A stretch of DNA of 64,000 nt, from assembly GCF_019890615.1 (NCBI RefSeq), contig NZ_JAINVZ010000022.1:62001-126000 (forward strand). Direction: 5' to 3'. The stretch comes from Streptantibioticus parmotrematis. Lineage in GTDB: Bacteria > Actinomycetota > Actinomycetes > Streptomycetales > Streptomycetaceae. Numbering within the stretch: the stretch's first letter is position 1; each line of letters begins with the position of its first letter. The translations under genes and the position numbers were made by a program. Under the pieces are notes generated by a model, which worked only from the letters and a program-made list of their open reading frames with translations, ran no database searches and was not told the DNA's origin. Of this stretch, positions 52,954-61,806 are shown piece by piece.

Positions 52954-55797
52954 CTACGACGTCGGGGCGGGTGTGCCGGTGTCCGACGCGGCGCCGCTGG
53001 CCCGGCGGAGCGCCTCGCCGAGCTGCCGCTGCGCGGTGCCGTACGCCGTCCAGTCGCCGGCCTTGAGCGCCTTCTGCCCGGCGTCGTACGCCCGTTGGGC
53101 GTCGGCGAGTGCCTGCCGCACGGCTTGGGAGGCGCCGGTGGCGGCGGGCGGCGGGGTGCCGGAGGTGGTGGTGCCGAACAGGTCGTCGAGCGACCGGCCG
53201 AGGGTGTCGTCGAGCGCGGTGCGGTTCCCGTAGGCCACCAGCACCTTCTTCAGCAGCGCGGCGTCGGCGCCCGCGCCGCGCACGTAGACCGGCTCGGCGT
53301 ACAGCATCCCGCCGTCCAGCGGCACGGCCACCTGCTCGCCGTACTCGACGTCGGAGCCGCCGCGGCGCAGGGCACCGATCTGCGCGGCGACCCCGGTGTC
53401 GGTGGTCAGGCGGTCGTGCACCTGCGCGGGTCCTGGCCCGGCGCCGCCCGCGGGCGTCCGCAGCAGGGTGAGGGTGCCGTAGCCGGGGCTGGTCGCGTCG
53501 GAGTCGACGGCGAGGTAGCCGCCGAGGGTGGTGCGGCCCGCGGGGGTCAGGGGGCTGGTGAGGCTGTAGCGCTGGGTGGTGCTGCCGGGCAGGCGCACGT
53601 CGAGGTAGGTCGGCTGGATCCCGCCGGAGCCCTTTTTCGCCGGGTCGTCGGGGACCCGCAGCTCCTGGTCGCCGCTGAAGAAGTCGGCGGCGTCGGTGAC
53701 GTGGTAGCGGGTCAGCATCTGCCGCTGCACGGTGAACAGGTCCGTCGGGTAGCGCAGGTGGGACACGAGGTCGGCGGGTATCGCCGACTTGGGCCGCACG
53801 GTGCCGGGGTAGGCGCGCATCCACGTCTTGAGGACCGGGTCGGTGGTGTCCCACTGGTAGAGCCGGACCTGCCCGGTGTACGCGTCGACGGTCGCCTTGA
53901 CCGCGTCGCGGACGTAGTCGACCTGACCGCCGGAGGCGGCGGTCGTGCCGTCGGAGTCGTCCCCGTCGGCGGCCGGGTCGCCCAGGGTGGTGCGGGAGGA
54001 GTACGGGTAGTCGTCGCTGGTGGTGTAGCCGTCGACGATCCATTCGAGGTGGCCGCCGACCACCGCCGGGTACGGGTCGCCGTCGACGGTCAGCCAGGGG
54101 GCGACCGCCCGCACCCGCTGCTGGGGAGTGCGGTCGTACAGGATGCGCGAGTTCTTGTCGACGTCGGAGTACAGCAGTCGCGGCTGGCCGAGCTGGATGG
54201 CGTACGCGGCGCGGGTGAGCGGGTCGGCCAGGCTCACGCCGCTGCCGCCGGTGTAGTGGTAGCCCTTGCCGCCGGGCCCCGCCGTCTCGTCCAGCTCTGG
54301 GGTGGGGCCGCCCACGATGGCGTACTGGGTGGTCTGCTCGCCGTAGTAGACGCGTGGCTGCGCGAGGGTGTCCGCGCCGGTGCCGCCCGTGGTGAAGACG
54401 GGGGCGCCGGTGTCGGTGGTCGTGTCGGCGTCGGCGGTGACGAGCCCGTAGCCGTGGGTGTAGCGCAGGTGGTCGTCGACCCAGTCGTCGCGCGGCACCG
54501 CGTCGGGGTTCAGCTCGCGCACGCCGACGACCGTCTCGCGTTCCGTGCCGCCGGAGGCCGGCGTGCGGCCGACGGACAGCGGCGAGTCGAACGCGTAGGA
54601 GCCGCTGCCGGCCTGCGCCTGCTGGAAGGCGGGGGCGGTCAGGTCCGGGTCGAGCAGCGGCACGTCGGCGGCGCCCGCGGCGTCCGCGCGCAGTTTCGTC
54701 GCGGAAACCGACGACGCGGCGGTGCCGGGGTAGGCGGTCTCCTTGGTGGTGGCGATGCCGTAGGCGGCGCGGGTGGCGTCGATGTTCTTCTGCAGGTACG
54801 GCGCTTCCTTGGCGGCCTCGTCGGGCTGCACCTGGAACTTCTGCACGATCGCCGGGTACAGCCCGCCGATGAGGATCGCGGAGAGCGCCATCAGGCCCAG
54901 GCCCAGCACCGGCAGGCTCCAGGTGCGCCGCCACAGGGTCGCGAAGAACAGCAGCGCGCAGATGATCGCGATGCAGCACAGGATGGTCTTGGCGGGCAGG
55001 TAGGCGTCCGCGTCGACGTACCGCAGCCCGCTCCAGCCGGGCACCGCCGCGAAGCCGCCGCCCTTCACGGCGAGCCCGTAGCGGTCCAGCCAGTACGCGA
55101 CCGCCTTGAGCGACAGGAACAGCCCCATCAGCACCGACAGGTGGCCGGTGGCGGCGGCGGTGGCGCGGGCACCGCCGGGGGTGGTCAGCCGCAGCCCGCC
55201 GTACAGGTAGTGGGTGAGGGCCGACACCATCAGGCACAGCAGCACGGCGGCGAACCCGAAGCCGAGCAGGAAGCGGTACCAGGGCAGGTCGAAGGTGTAG
55301 AACGACACGTCCAGGCCGAAGCGCGGGTCCTTGGTGCCGAACGGCACCGCGTGCTCGTACAGCAGCCAGGTGCGCCACTGCCCGGCGGCCGACGCCCCGG
55401 CGATCAGCCCGACCACCGCGCACACGGCCACCAGCAGCCAGGTGCGGAACGGGGCGATGCCCAGCCGGTAGCGGTCCAGGCTCTCCTGTTCCGCGGACAT
55501 CGCGCCCAGCGGCGGGCGCAGCCGGTGCGCCAGGTGCACGTTCAGCCCGACGGCGACGGCCATGACCAGGCCGAAGACGGTGAACAGCCCGAGCCTGGCC
55601 CGGCAGGTGACGGTGAAGACCGAGGTGAAGCGCACCGACCGGTACCACAGCCAGTCGGTCCAGAAGCCGGAGAACATCACGAACGCCATGCCCAGCACGG
55701 CGAGGGCGCCGAGGGTCACGAACAGCGCCCGCACCCGCCGTGACGTTCCGCCCACGGCCGACGCGGGCCCCGTCGGGCCCTCCTCGCGATCGGGCAT
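52954..55797 (-). CDS. UPF0182 family membrane protein
   Basis: A 947-residue protein. Seven hydrophobic segments occupy about the first 330 residues (for example RALFVTLGALAVLGMAFVMFSGFWTDWLWY and LGLFTVFGLVMAVAVGLNVHLA). A large, probably extracytoplasmic domain follows, with the family stretch VGVRELNPDAVPRDDWVDDHLRYTHGYG. The C-terminus is an Ala/Gln helix and a Gly/Thr tail. UPF0182 is conserved in actinobacteria and some other lineages, with no established function. ATG 55797 (MPDREEG) is used; the reading frame upstream of it looks non-conserved. The gene is divergent from the PPA1309-like gene. Confidence 0.9.
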   Translation of the reverse strand: MPDREEGPTGPASAVGGTSRRVRALFVTLGALAVLGMAFVMFSGFWTDWLWYRSVRFTSVFTVTCRARLGLFTVFGLVMAVAVGLNVHLAHRLRPPLGAMSAEQESLDRYRLGIAPFRTWLLVAVCAVVGLIAGASAAGQWRTWLLYEHAVPFGTKDPRFGLDVSFYTFDLPWYRFLLGFGFAAVLLCLMVSALTHYLYGGLRLTTPGGARATAAATGHLSVLMGLFLSLKAVAYWLDRYGLAVKGGGFAAVPGWSGLRYVDADAYLPAKTILCCIAIICALLFFATLWRRTWSLPVLGLGLMALSAILIGGLYPAIVQKFQVQPDEAAKEAPYLQKNIDATRAAYGIATTKETAYPGTAASSVSATKLRADAAGAADVPLLDPDLTAPAFQQAQAGSGSYAFDSPLSVGRTPASGGTERETVVGVRELNPDAVPRDDWVDDHLRYTHGYGLVTADADTTTDTGAPVFTTGGTGADTLAQPRVYYGEQTTQYAIVGGPTPELDETAGPGGKGYHYTGGSGVSLADPLTRAAYAIQLGQPRLLYSDVDKNSRILYDRTPQQRVRAVAPWLTVDGDPYPAVVGGHLEWIVDGYTTSDDYPYSSRTTLGDPAADGDDSDGTTAASGGQVDYVRDAVKATVDAYTGQVRLYQWDTTDPVLKTWMRAYPGTVRPKSAIPADLVSHLRYPTDLFTVQRQMLTRYHVTDAADFFSGDQELRVPDDPAKKGSGGIQPTYLDVRLPGSTTQRYSLTSPLTPAGRTTLGGYLAVDSDATSPGYGTLTLLRTPAGGAGPGPAQVHDRLTTDTGVAAQIGALRRGGSDVEYGEQVAVPLDGGMLYAEPVYVRGAGADAALLKKVLVAYGNRTALDDTLGRSLDDLFGTTTSGTPPPAATGASQAVRQALADAQRAYDAGQKALKAGDWTAYGTAQRQLGEALRRASGAASDTGTPAPTS

Positions 55798-55951
55798 GTG
55801 GAAAGCCAAGGCGCGCACCTCGAAACGTCGGCGAACAGGCGTGCCGCACGGCCTCCCGTACGGCGTCCGGGTGCGGACACCCACCCATGCCAACTTACTC
55901 AGGGCTGACGCGGTTCCCGTTCCGGGTGACCGGGAGGGCAGGATGGTCCCC

Positions 55952-56518
55952 ATGTCCAACACTCCCGCTGCCCCCGGCGACGGCACCCCGATCGCCGCCA
56001 CCCCCCTGACCCGCGCCGTTCTGGAGATCGACGACTACGCCTCGGGCCTCGGCTGGGACCAGCCCGCGCGGCTGTTCGCCCTGGTCGACACCGAGCGGCT
56101 GCGCTCCCAGGAGCCCGCGCTGAGCGAGCAGCTCGGTCTGGAGGACGGCTCCGAGACCGGTGCGCTCACCCCGGTCGAGCAGGACGAGATCCCCGCGGGG
56201 GCGCCGCTGGACGAGTTCCTGGCGACGATCGCCTGGCCGGACGTGGTGGCGGGCTGCGCGCTGGCGGTGGAGCGGCTGATGCTGCCGCCGAGCGCGGAGG
56301 CGTCGATGCCGCGGGACCTGGACGACGAGGCGCTGGCCGCGTGGGTCGCGCAGCACCCCGAACGCCAGGAGGTGCGGCTGACGGTGGGCGTGCTGCGCGA
56401 CGGCACCCGGGAGTCGGCGATCCGGCTGCGCGAGAAGGACTCGGCGCGCGAGGTCCTGACCGGCTCGGAACTGGTGCCGGGGCTGGCGGAGGCGCTGCGG
56501 GCGACCTTCGAGGAGTAG
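55952..56518 (+). CDS. PPA1309-family conserved protein
   Basis: A 188-residue soluble acidic protein typical of the actinobacterial PPA1309 family: TPLTRAVLEIDDYASGLGWDQPARLFALVDT at the N-terminus, then IAWPDVVAGCALAVERLMLPP and DLDDEALAAWVAQHPERQEVRLTVGVLRDG. No function is known. ATG 55952 is preferred by homology. ATG 55943, three codons earlier, has a better-placed GGGAGGG (55932-55938) and may be the real start. The divergent arrangement with UPF0182 and the convergent PDZ-protease gene behind it recurs in Streptomyces. Confidence 0.85.
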   Translation: MSNTPAAPGDGTPIAATPLTRAVLEIDDYASGLGWDQPARLFALVDTERLRSQEPALSEQLGLEDGSETGALTPVEQDEIPAGAPLDEFLATIAWPDVVAGCALAVERLMLPPSAEASMPRDLDDEALAAWVAQHPERQEVRLTVGVLRDGTRESAIRLREKDSAREVLTGSELVPGLAEALRATFEE

Positions 56519-56540
56519 GCCCGGCTGTCTTCGGTACGCG

Positions 56541-56577
56541 GTGAGGGCCCGCGCGGATCGTCCGCGCGGGCCCTCAC
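56541..56577. terminator. Bidirectional terminator
   Basis: A perfect 17-bp stem (56541-56557 and 56561-56577) with loop TCG lies between convergent genes. Confidence 0.85.
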
Positions 56578-56617
56578 CCGTACCGTGAGCGTGCCGCCGT
56601 CAGCCCCTGGCGCGGCG

Positions 56618-57688
56618 TCAGCCCTTGGTGCAGCTCGGCAGGGCGGACAGCTTGCCCTCGCGGATGTCGGTCAGGGCGTTGAGCGAGTCGTTGAGCGTGG
56701 CGACCTCGACCAGGCGGATGCCGGAGGGCGGGTTCTGGGACGCCTCCGCGCAGTTGTCCTTGGGCGTCAGGAAGTACTTGGCGCCCGCGTCGTGCGCCGC
56801 GATGATCTTCAGCGGGATGCCGCCGATGGGGCCGACGGTGCCGTTGTCGTCGATGGTGCCGGTGCCCGCGACGAACTTCCCGCCGGTCAGGTCGGTCGGC
56901 GTGAGCTTGTCGACGATGCCGAGGGAGAACATCATGCCCGCGCTCGGCCCGCCGACGTTGGCGAGCTGGATGTTGATCGGGAACGGGTAGGTGTGCGCCG
57001 TCTGCGCCTGGATGCCGACGATCGCGCGGCTGTTGTCGGACGCCTTGGCGGTGCGCACGGTGACCTGCTGGGTGGCGGCGCCCGAGGTGCCCGCGTTCTT
57101 CGCCGGGATGACGGTGAACACCACGTCCTGGCCCGGCTTGTGCTTGGTGACCAGCTTCGCGACGTCGCCGGGCTGGGTGACGGCCGTGCCGTCGACGGCC
57201 TTGATGACGTCGCCCGCGTGCAGCTTGCCCTCGGCCGGGTCGCCCTTGACGACGGCGCCGACGACGACCTGCGAGCCGACCGGGAGGTGCAGGGCCTTCA
57301 ACGCGGCGACCTTCGCGCTGTCCTGGGACTGGCTGAACTCCTCCGCGTCCTCCTGGTTGGCCTGCTGCGCGGTCTGGTTGTCCGGGTAGAGCGTGGAGTG
57401 CGGCACGACCACGTCGTCGTCGGACAGCCAGCCGGCGACCGCCTCGACCAGGTTCATGGTGTAGTCGGAGCCGGTCACCCGGACCGTCGTCATGTTGAGG
57501 TTGCCGGACGTCGGGTACGTCTTGCGGCCCGAGATCTGCAACACCGGCTGCCCGTCGTTGTCGCCGAGGGTGTTGACGGTGGGTCCCGGGGACATCTCGG
57601 AGTACGGCACGGGGATCAGCACCCCGACGCACAGCAGCGCTATCAGCAGCAGCGTCGAGGTCAGCAGGGTCGCGGTCCGGCGTGGCAT
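56618..57688 (-). CDS. PDZ and Lon-type (S16) membrane-anchored protease
   Basis: A 356-residue protein of the YlbL type. One N-terminal transmembrane helix (about 8-28) is followed by a PDZ domain (about 140-195, GKLHAGDVIKAVDGTAV) and a Lon-like proteolytic domain. The Ser-Lys dyad is visible as Ser249 in NVGGPSAGMMFSLG and Lys294 in GPIGGIPLKIIAA. It should face the outside of the membrane and cleave membrane or secreted proteins; the substrate is not known. The ATG at 57688 begins MPRRTATLLTST. It lies 79 bp downstream of the 61-aa protein gene on the same strand. Confidence 0.9.
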   Translation of the reverse strand: MPRRTATLLTSTLLLIALLCVGVLIPVPYSEMSPGPTVNTLGDNDGQPVLQISGRKTYPTSGNLNMTTVRVTGSDYTMNLVEAVAGWLSDDDVVVPHSTLYPDNQTAQQANQEDAEEFSQSQDSAKVAALKALHLPVGSQVVVGAVVKGDPAEGKLHAGDVIKAVDGTAVTQPGDVAKLVTKHKPGQDVVFTVIPAKNAGTSGAATQQVTVRTAKASDNSRAIVGIQAQTAHTYPFPINIQLANVGGPSAGMMFSLGIVDKLTPTDLTGGKFVAGTGTIDDNGTVGPIGGIPLKIIAAHDAGAKYFLTPKDNCAEASQNPPSGIRLVEVATLNDSLNALTDIREGKLSALPSCTKG

Positions 57689-57767
57689 GGCACGACAGTA
57701 CGGGACCTGCCTGTCAACGCGCCCGCGGGGTGAGCCCGTCAGGGTTGCCGGGCCCGGACCGGCTCGT

Positions 57768-57953
57768 TCAGGCCTGGTCGGGGTCGGGATCGCCGGCGGT
57801 CGACGACTTCGCCATCGCCTCGCGGAAGCGCTCGTACCCGGCGAGCGAGTCGTTGTCCCCCGCCTTCTTGCGGTTGCGCCCGGCCCAGCCCGCCCACAAG
57901 GTGGCGGTGACCACGCCGATGACCGGGATCAGCAACCACGCCAACGCCGCCAT
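57768..57953 (-). CDS. Small single-helix membrane protein (61 aa)
   Basis: A 61-residue protein: one N-terminal hydrophobic helix (ALAWLLIPVIGVVTATLWAGWAG), a basic stop-transfer (RNRKK), then a short acidic cytoplasmic tail with SLAGYERFREAMAKS. It looks like a conserved Streptomyces membrane peptide. Codon usage is normal for the neighbourhood. It lies just upstream of the PDZ-protease gene on the same strand and may be expressed with it. The role is unknown. Confidence 0.7.
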   Translation of the reverse strand: MAALAWLLIPVIGVVTATLWAGWAGRNRKKAGDNDSLAGYERFREAMAKSSTAGDPDPDQA

Positions 57954-58163
57954 ACCGGCCTCCCGACGACAACCCGCACACGTACCGAAGCAGGACCTAT
58001 GAGCACATTAATCGCTCACCGCTCCAACGCTGCTGGCGGGGCGCCGGTTACGCAACCGCACGCACCCGGAGCGGTGAGGTTCGGTACGGCAGAAGAGTGA
58101 GGGACGCTACGCGGGGGGGGCGGGAGCGGTGCGCGGGGTCGGACTTGGGGGGCCGGGTGGGGG

Positions 58164-58619
58164 CTATGCTCCCACCCATTCCTCGGCCCCGTCCTCGAAG
58201 GTCTGGTGCTTCCATATCGGGACCTCGCGCTTGAGGTCGTCGATGAGGCGGCGGCAGGCGGTGAAGGCTTCGGCCCGGTGGGGGCAGGAGACGGCGACGA
58301 CGACCGCGAGGTCGCCCACCGCGAGGTCGCCGACGCGGTGCACCGCGGCCATCGCGGCGACGGGGAAGTCCGCCGCGACCTTCTCCGCGACGCGCCGCAG
58401 TTCCGCCTCCGCGCTGGGGTGGGCGGAGTACGACAGTCCGCTGACCTGCTCGGGGCGTCCGTCGTGGTCGCGTACGGTGCCGACGAACAGCGCGGTGCCG
58501 CCCGCGACGTCGGCGCCGACCGCGCGGAAGACCTCGTCCACGGACAGGGGCGTGTCCCGGATCGCCAGGAGCCTGATCGGGTCCTGGGGTCCGCCGTCGG
58601 GGTCGTGCGTACGTGCCAT
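58164..58619 (-). CDS. moaE: Molybdopterin synthase large subunit
   Basis: A 151-residue MoaE. The protein accepts thiocarboxylated MoaD to insert the dithiolene sulfurs of molybdopterin. Signature parts are FVGTVRDHDGRPEQVSGLSYSAHPSAEAELR, AAVHRVGDLAVGDLAVVVAVSCPHRAEAF and the catalytic-lysine region LKREVPIWKHQ. ATG 58619 is used; ATG 58628 is an alternative. No MoaD or other moa gene is adjacent, so the cofactor pathway is completed elsewhere. It precedes the 61-aa protein gene by about 210 bp on the same strand. Confidence 0.93.
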   Translation of the reverse strand: MARTHDPDGGPQDPIRLLAIRDTPLSVDEVFRAVGADVAGGTALFVGTVRDHDGRPEQVSGLSYSAHPSAEAELRRVAEKVAADFPVAAMAAVHRVGDLAVGDLAVVVAVSCPHRAEAFTACRRLIDDLKREVPIWKHQTFEDGAEEWVGA

Positions 58620-58760
58620 GTCAGCCATCGTGCCGCACCCCCGGGGCAAACGAAAACGCGCTTCCTGTATGAAAATACAGCCGCGTCTCCGGTGGATCCG
58701 ACAAAGGAATCCGCCCGGAGCGATCCCCGAGGCGGCTTCCGGGCCACCCCCGCCGACCGC

Positions 58761-59876
58761 CTAGATGCCGCGTCGTTTGCGTGCCCTGCGCACCAGCGCG
58801 GCCGTGCCGACCAGCGCGACCGTGGCGCCTGCCGCGCCCAGCGACGCGGCGGCGTCCTTGCGGCCCAGGCGCCGCCCGGCGACCGTGTGGCGGCCCGCGA
58901 CCTCCTCCAGGAGTTCGGCGAGCACCTCCTCGTTGGTCCACTTCGGCCGCCAGCCCGCCTCGTGCAGCCTGCTGCCGGAGACCACCCAGGGGTGCATGGT
59001 GTACGCGAGGTCGCCGGCCGGGGAAGGCGTCAGGCCCAGCCGGTGCAGGCGGGACGCGGCGCCGAGGGCGACGGACTGCGGCAGTTCCATGCGGCGGATG
59101 CCGGACAGTTCCTCGATCTCCTCCTGTTCCAGCCAGCCGTCGCAGCCCACCGTCATCTCGCCCTCGGCCTTGCCGAGCGCCGCGTACTCCAGGGCGCTGA
59201 CCAGGTCCTCGACGTGGCAGAACTGCCAGCAGGGGCGGCTGCCCGCGACGACCAGCAGGCGCGGGGACTCGAAGTAGCGGGTCAGCGCGGTGTCGGTGCC
59301 GCCGACCAGGACGGCGGGGCGGACCACGGTGACGTTGAGTCCGGGGTGGGCGCGCGGGGCGCGGCGGCCGAGGCGTTCGATCTCCATCAGGTCGCCGACG
59401 CCGGTCGCCTCCTCGGTGGCGCGCAGCGGCGCGTCCTCGGCGAGCGGGACGTCGTTGTCGGGCAGCGCGCCGTAGACCATGGCGGAGGTGACCAGGACGA
59501 CCCGGTGCACGCCCGCGGCGGCGGCGGCCGTCAGCACGGTCTGGGTGCCGCGCACGTTGTACGCGGTGCGGGCCTTGGGGTCGGACTCCAGGTCCAGGTC
59601 GAGCGCGAGGTGGACGACGACGTCGACCGGGCGCCCGTCGACGCGCAGCCGGTCGGCGATGGCCGGATCGCGGACGTCCAGCACCCGCCACAGCACGCCG
59701 GGCGCCTCGGCGCGCCGCTCGTCGATCGCGACGACCTTCCTGACCTCGCCGGACTCCGCCAGCCGTCGCGCGAGGAGGTGGCCGACGCCGGATGCCGCGC
59801 CGGTGACAGCGACCACCGGTCCTGAGGCCGGGGCGCTGCTCCGCCCTGAGCGAACGTGCGGTTCCGGGGAACTCAC
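58761..59876 (-). CDS. Extended SDR (NAD-dependent epimerase/dehydratase-like) protein
   Basis: A 371-residue Rossmann protein. The dinucleotide loop is VVAVTGAASGVGHLLARRL, followed by LDVRDP, VDVVVHLALDLD and NVRGTQTVLTAAAAAGVHRVVLVTSAMVYG. The expected catalytic Tyr-x-x-x-Lys is not found; the equivalent segment reads GDLMEIERLGRR. The C-terminus ends in a short hydrophobic stretch (LGAAGATVALVGTAALV) and a basic tail, suggesting membrane anchoring. It may bind NAD(P) without standard epimerase chemistry. It stands in the same direction as moaE, 141 bp upstream. Confidence 0.85.
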   Translation of the reverse strand: MSSPEPHVRSGRSSAPASGPVVAVTGAASGVGHLLARRLAESGEVRKVVAIDERRAEAPGVLWRVLDVRDPAIADRLRVDGRPVDVVVHLALDLDLESDPKARTAYNVRGTQTVLTAAAAAGVHRVVLVTSAMVYGALPDNDVPLAEDAPLRATEEATGVGDLMEIERLGRRAPRAHPGLNVTVVRPAVLVGGTDTALTRYFESPRLLVVAGSRPCWQFCHVEDLVSALEYAALGKAEGEMTVGCDGWLEQEEIEELSGIRRMELPQSVALGAASRLHRLGLTPSPAGDLAYTMHPWVVSGSRLHEAGWRPKWTNEEVLAELLEEVAGRHTVAGRRLGRKDAAASLGAAGATVALVGTAALVRRARKRRGI

Positions 59877-60025
59877 CGGGTGTCTCCCACTGTTGTCCTT
59901 GGTACGACGGATACGACGAATACGAGGGGTACTACGAGGGGTACGAGGTACCGCCGCATATGACGGGGGTGCGCGCGTCCCATCCTGCCCGAGAGGTGTC
60001 TACGCTGGTGGTACAGCCTCTCGCA

Positions 60026-60134
60026 CACCCGGTCCGTAAGCGGCCGGTCCGCAAACAGACAGTCCGCAAAGAGCCAGTCCGCAGACAGACAGTCCGCCCG
60101 TGGACAGACAGTCCGCACAGGGACAGTCCGCACA
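60026..60134. repeat. 15-bp tandem repeat, seven degenerate copies
   Basis: Units built on CAGACAGTCCGCAAA start at 60026, 60041, 60056, 60071, 60086, 60105 and 60120, with a 4-bp insertion (TGGA) after copy 5. All copies share the core (A/G)GTCCG. The array ends 19 bp before the zincin start and so lies in its leader or promoter region. Confidence 0.9.
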
Positions 60135-60153
60135 CACAGAGCCGAGGAAACCC

Positions 60154-61806
60154 GTGAGCGACACCCCATTTGGTTTCGGCGTCCCTCCTGAGGAGCCCGA
60201 GGACGGGGGCGAGGGCGCGACCGGCAAGGGCCGCGGCGACGGCGGTGACGACACCGGCGGCGACAAGGGCGACAAGGGTCAGGGGCAGGGCGACGGCAAG
60301 GCCCAGGGCGGGGATCAGGGCCAGGGCGGGAGCCAGGGCGCGGGCCAGGGGCAGGGGCCGGGCGGCAACCCGTTCGGTTTCAGCGGGCTGCCCGGCGGCT
60401 TCGGTGGTTTCGGCCTGCCCGGAGGTCCGGGCGGCCCCGGCGCTCCGGGCGCTCCGGGCGCGGACAATCCGCTGGCGGCGATGTTCGGCTCGCTCAACCC
60501 CAACGACCTCGGCGCCGCCTTCCAGCAGCTCGGGCAGATGCTCTCGTACGAGGGCGGCCCGGTGAACTGGGAGATGGCCAAGGACATCGCCCGCCAGACG
60601 GTGGCGCAGGGCGCGCAGGACGGCTCGAAGGACGCCAGCGTGGGTGCGTCCGAGCGCGCCGCGGTGCAGGAGGCGCTGCGCCTGGCCGACCTGTGGCTGG
60701 ACGGCACGACGTCGCTGCCGTCGGGTTCCGGCGGCGCGGTGGCGTGGAGCCGGGCCGAGTGGGTCGAGGCGACGCTGCCGGTGTGGAAGGAGCTGGTCGA
60801 TCCGGTCGCCGAGCGGGTCGGCACGGCGATGGGCGGCGTGCTGCCCGAGGAGATGCAGGCCATGGCGGGCCCGCTGCTCGGGATGATGCGTTCGATGGGC
60901 GGCGCGATGTTCGGCACCCAGATCGGCCAGGCGCTGGGCGTGCTGGCGGGCGAGGTGGTCGGCTCGACCGACGTCGGCCTGCCGCTGGGCCCGGCGGGCA
61001 AGGCCGCGCTGCTCCCGGCGAACGTGGCCGCGTTCGGCTCGGGCCTCGGCGTCCCCGAGGACCAGGTCCGGCTGTACCTGGCGCTGCGCGAGGCCGCCCA
61101 CCAGCGGCTGTTCGCCCACGTGCCGTGGCTGCGGGCGCATCTGTTCGGTGCCGTCGAGGGCTACGCGCGCGGCATCAAGGTCGACACCGCGCGCCTGGAG
61201 GACGCGGTGGGCCAGCTGGACCCGGCGAACCCGCAGGCGTTGCAGGACGCGTTGCAGCAGGGCATGTTCCAGCCGGAGGACACCCCGGAGCAGAAGGCGG
61301 CGCTGGCCCGGCTGGAGACGGCGCTGGCGCTGGTCGAGGGCTGGGTGGACGCGGTGGTGCACGCGGCCGCCGCGCCGCATCTGCCGTCGGCGGGCGCGTT
61401 GCGCGAGACGCTGCGCAGGCGCCGTGCGACCGGTGGCCCGGCGGAGCAGACGTTCGCCACGCTGATCGGTCTCGAACTGCGTCCGCGCAGGCTGCGGGAC
61501 GCCTCTCGGCTGTGGGCGTCGCTGACCGACGCGCGCGGCGTGGACGGCCGCGACGCGCTGTGGGCGCACCCCGACATGCTGCCCACGGCCGCCGACCTCG
61601 ACGACCCGGACGGCTTCGTGCACCGGGAGGCGGAGGAGGCGTTCGACTTCGACGCGCTGGACCGGATGCTGGGTGACGCTGCGCGCGGGGAGGGCGGAGG
61701 CTCCAAGGGGTCGAAGGAGGACGGCGGGCCGTCCGATGACGGGCCCTCCGGGGACGGGCCCTCCGAAGACGGACCTTCCGGAAGCGGTCCGGCCGGTACG
61801 AAGTGA
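60154..61806 (+). CDS. Zincin-like metalloprotease family protein (DUF2342/Zincin_2)
   Basis: A 550-residue protein. The first ~105 residues are Gly/Gln/Asp low complexity (repeats of GQG-type). The conserved domain begins around NPNDLGAAFQQLGQML and includes MGGVLPEEMQAMAGPLLGMMRSMGGAMFGTQIGQALG and LALREAAHQRLFAHVPWLRAHLFGAVEGYARGI. The A-A-H-x-R-L-F segment corresponds to the proposed zinc motif of this family, although a strict HExxH is absent. The C-terminal 40 residues are a Pro/Ser/Gly/Asp tail with an acidic repeat. GTG 60154 follows GAGGAA. The stop overlaps the Nudix start. Function is unproven. Confidence 0.82.
   Translation: MSDTPFGFGVPPEEPEDGGEGATGKGRGDGGDDTGGDKGDKGQGQGDGKAQGGDQGQGGSQGAGQGQGPGGNPFGFSGLPGGFGGFGLPGGPGGPGAPGAPGADNPLAAMFGSLNPNDLGAAFQQLGQMLSYEGGPVNWEMAKDIARQTVAQGAQDGSKDASVGASERAAVQEALRLADLWLDGTTSLPSGSGGAVAWSRAEWVEATLPVWKELVDPVAERVGTAMGGVLPEEMQAMAGPLLGMMRSMGGAMFGTQIGQALGVLAGEVVGSTDVGLPLGPAGKAALLPANVAAFGSGLGVPEDQVRLYLALREAAHQRLFAHVPWLRAHLFGAVEGYARGIKVDTARLEDAVGQLDPANPQALQDALQQGMFQPEDTPEQKAALARLETALALVEGWVDAVVHAAAAPHLPSAGALRETLRRRRATGGPAEQTFATLIGLELRPRRLRDASRLWASLTDARGVDGRDALWAHPDMLPTAADLDDPDGFVHREAEEAFDFDALDRMLGDAARGEGGGSKGSKEDGGPSDDGPSGDGPSEDGPSGSGPAGTK

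Noticed and set aside
52894-55743. 949-codon open frame on the plus strand opposite UPF0182
   Set aside because: It is antisense to a clearly conserved membrane protein. The composition (Gly/Val/Arg/Gln) is typical of shadow frames in DNA with GC-rich third codon positions.
59873-60169. Minus-strand frame reading like a pentapeptide-repeat protein (ADCLSADWLFADCLFAD)
   Set aside because: The regularity comes from the 15-bp tandem DNA repeat translated in frame. There is no start with a ribosome binding site and no further domain, and it overlaps the real promoter region of the zincin gene.
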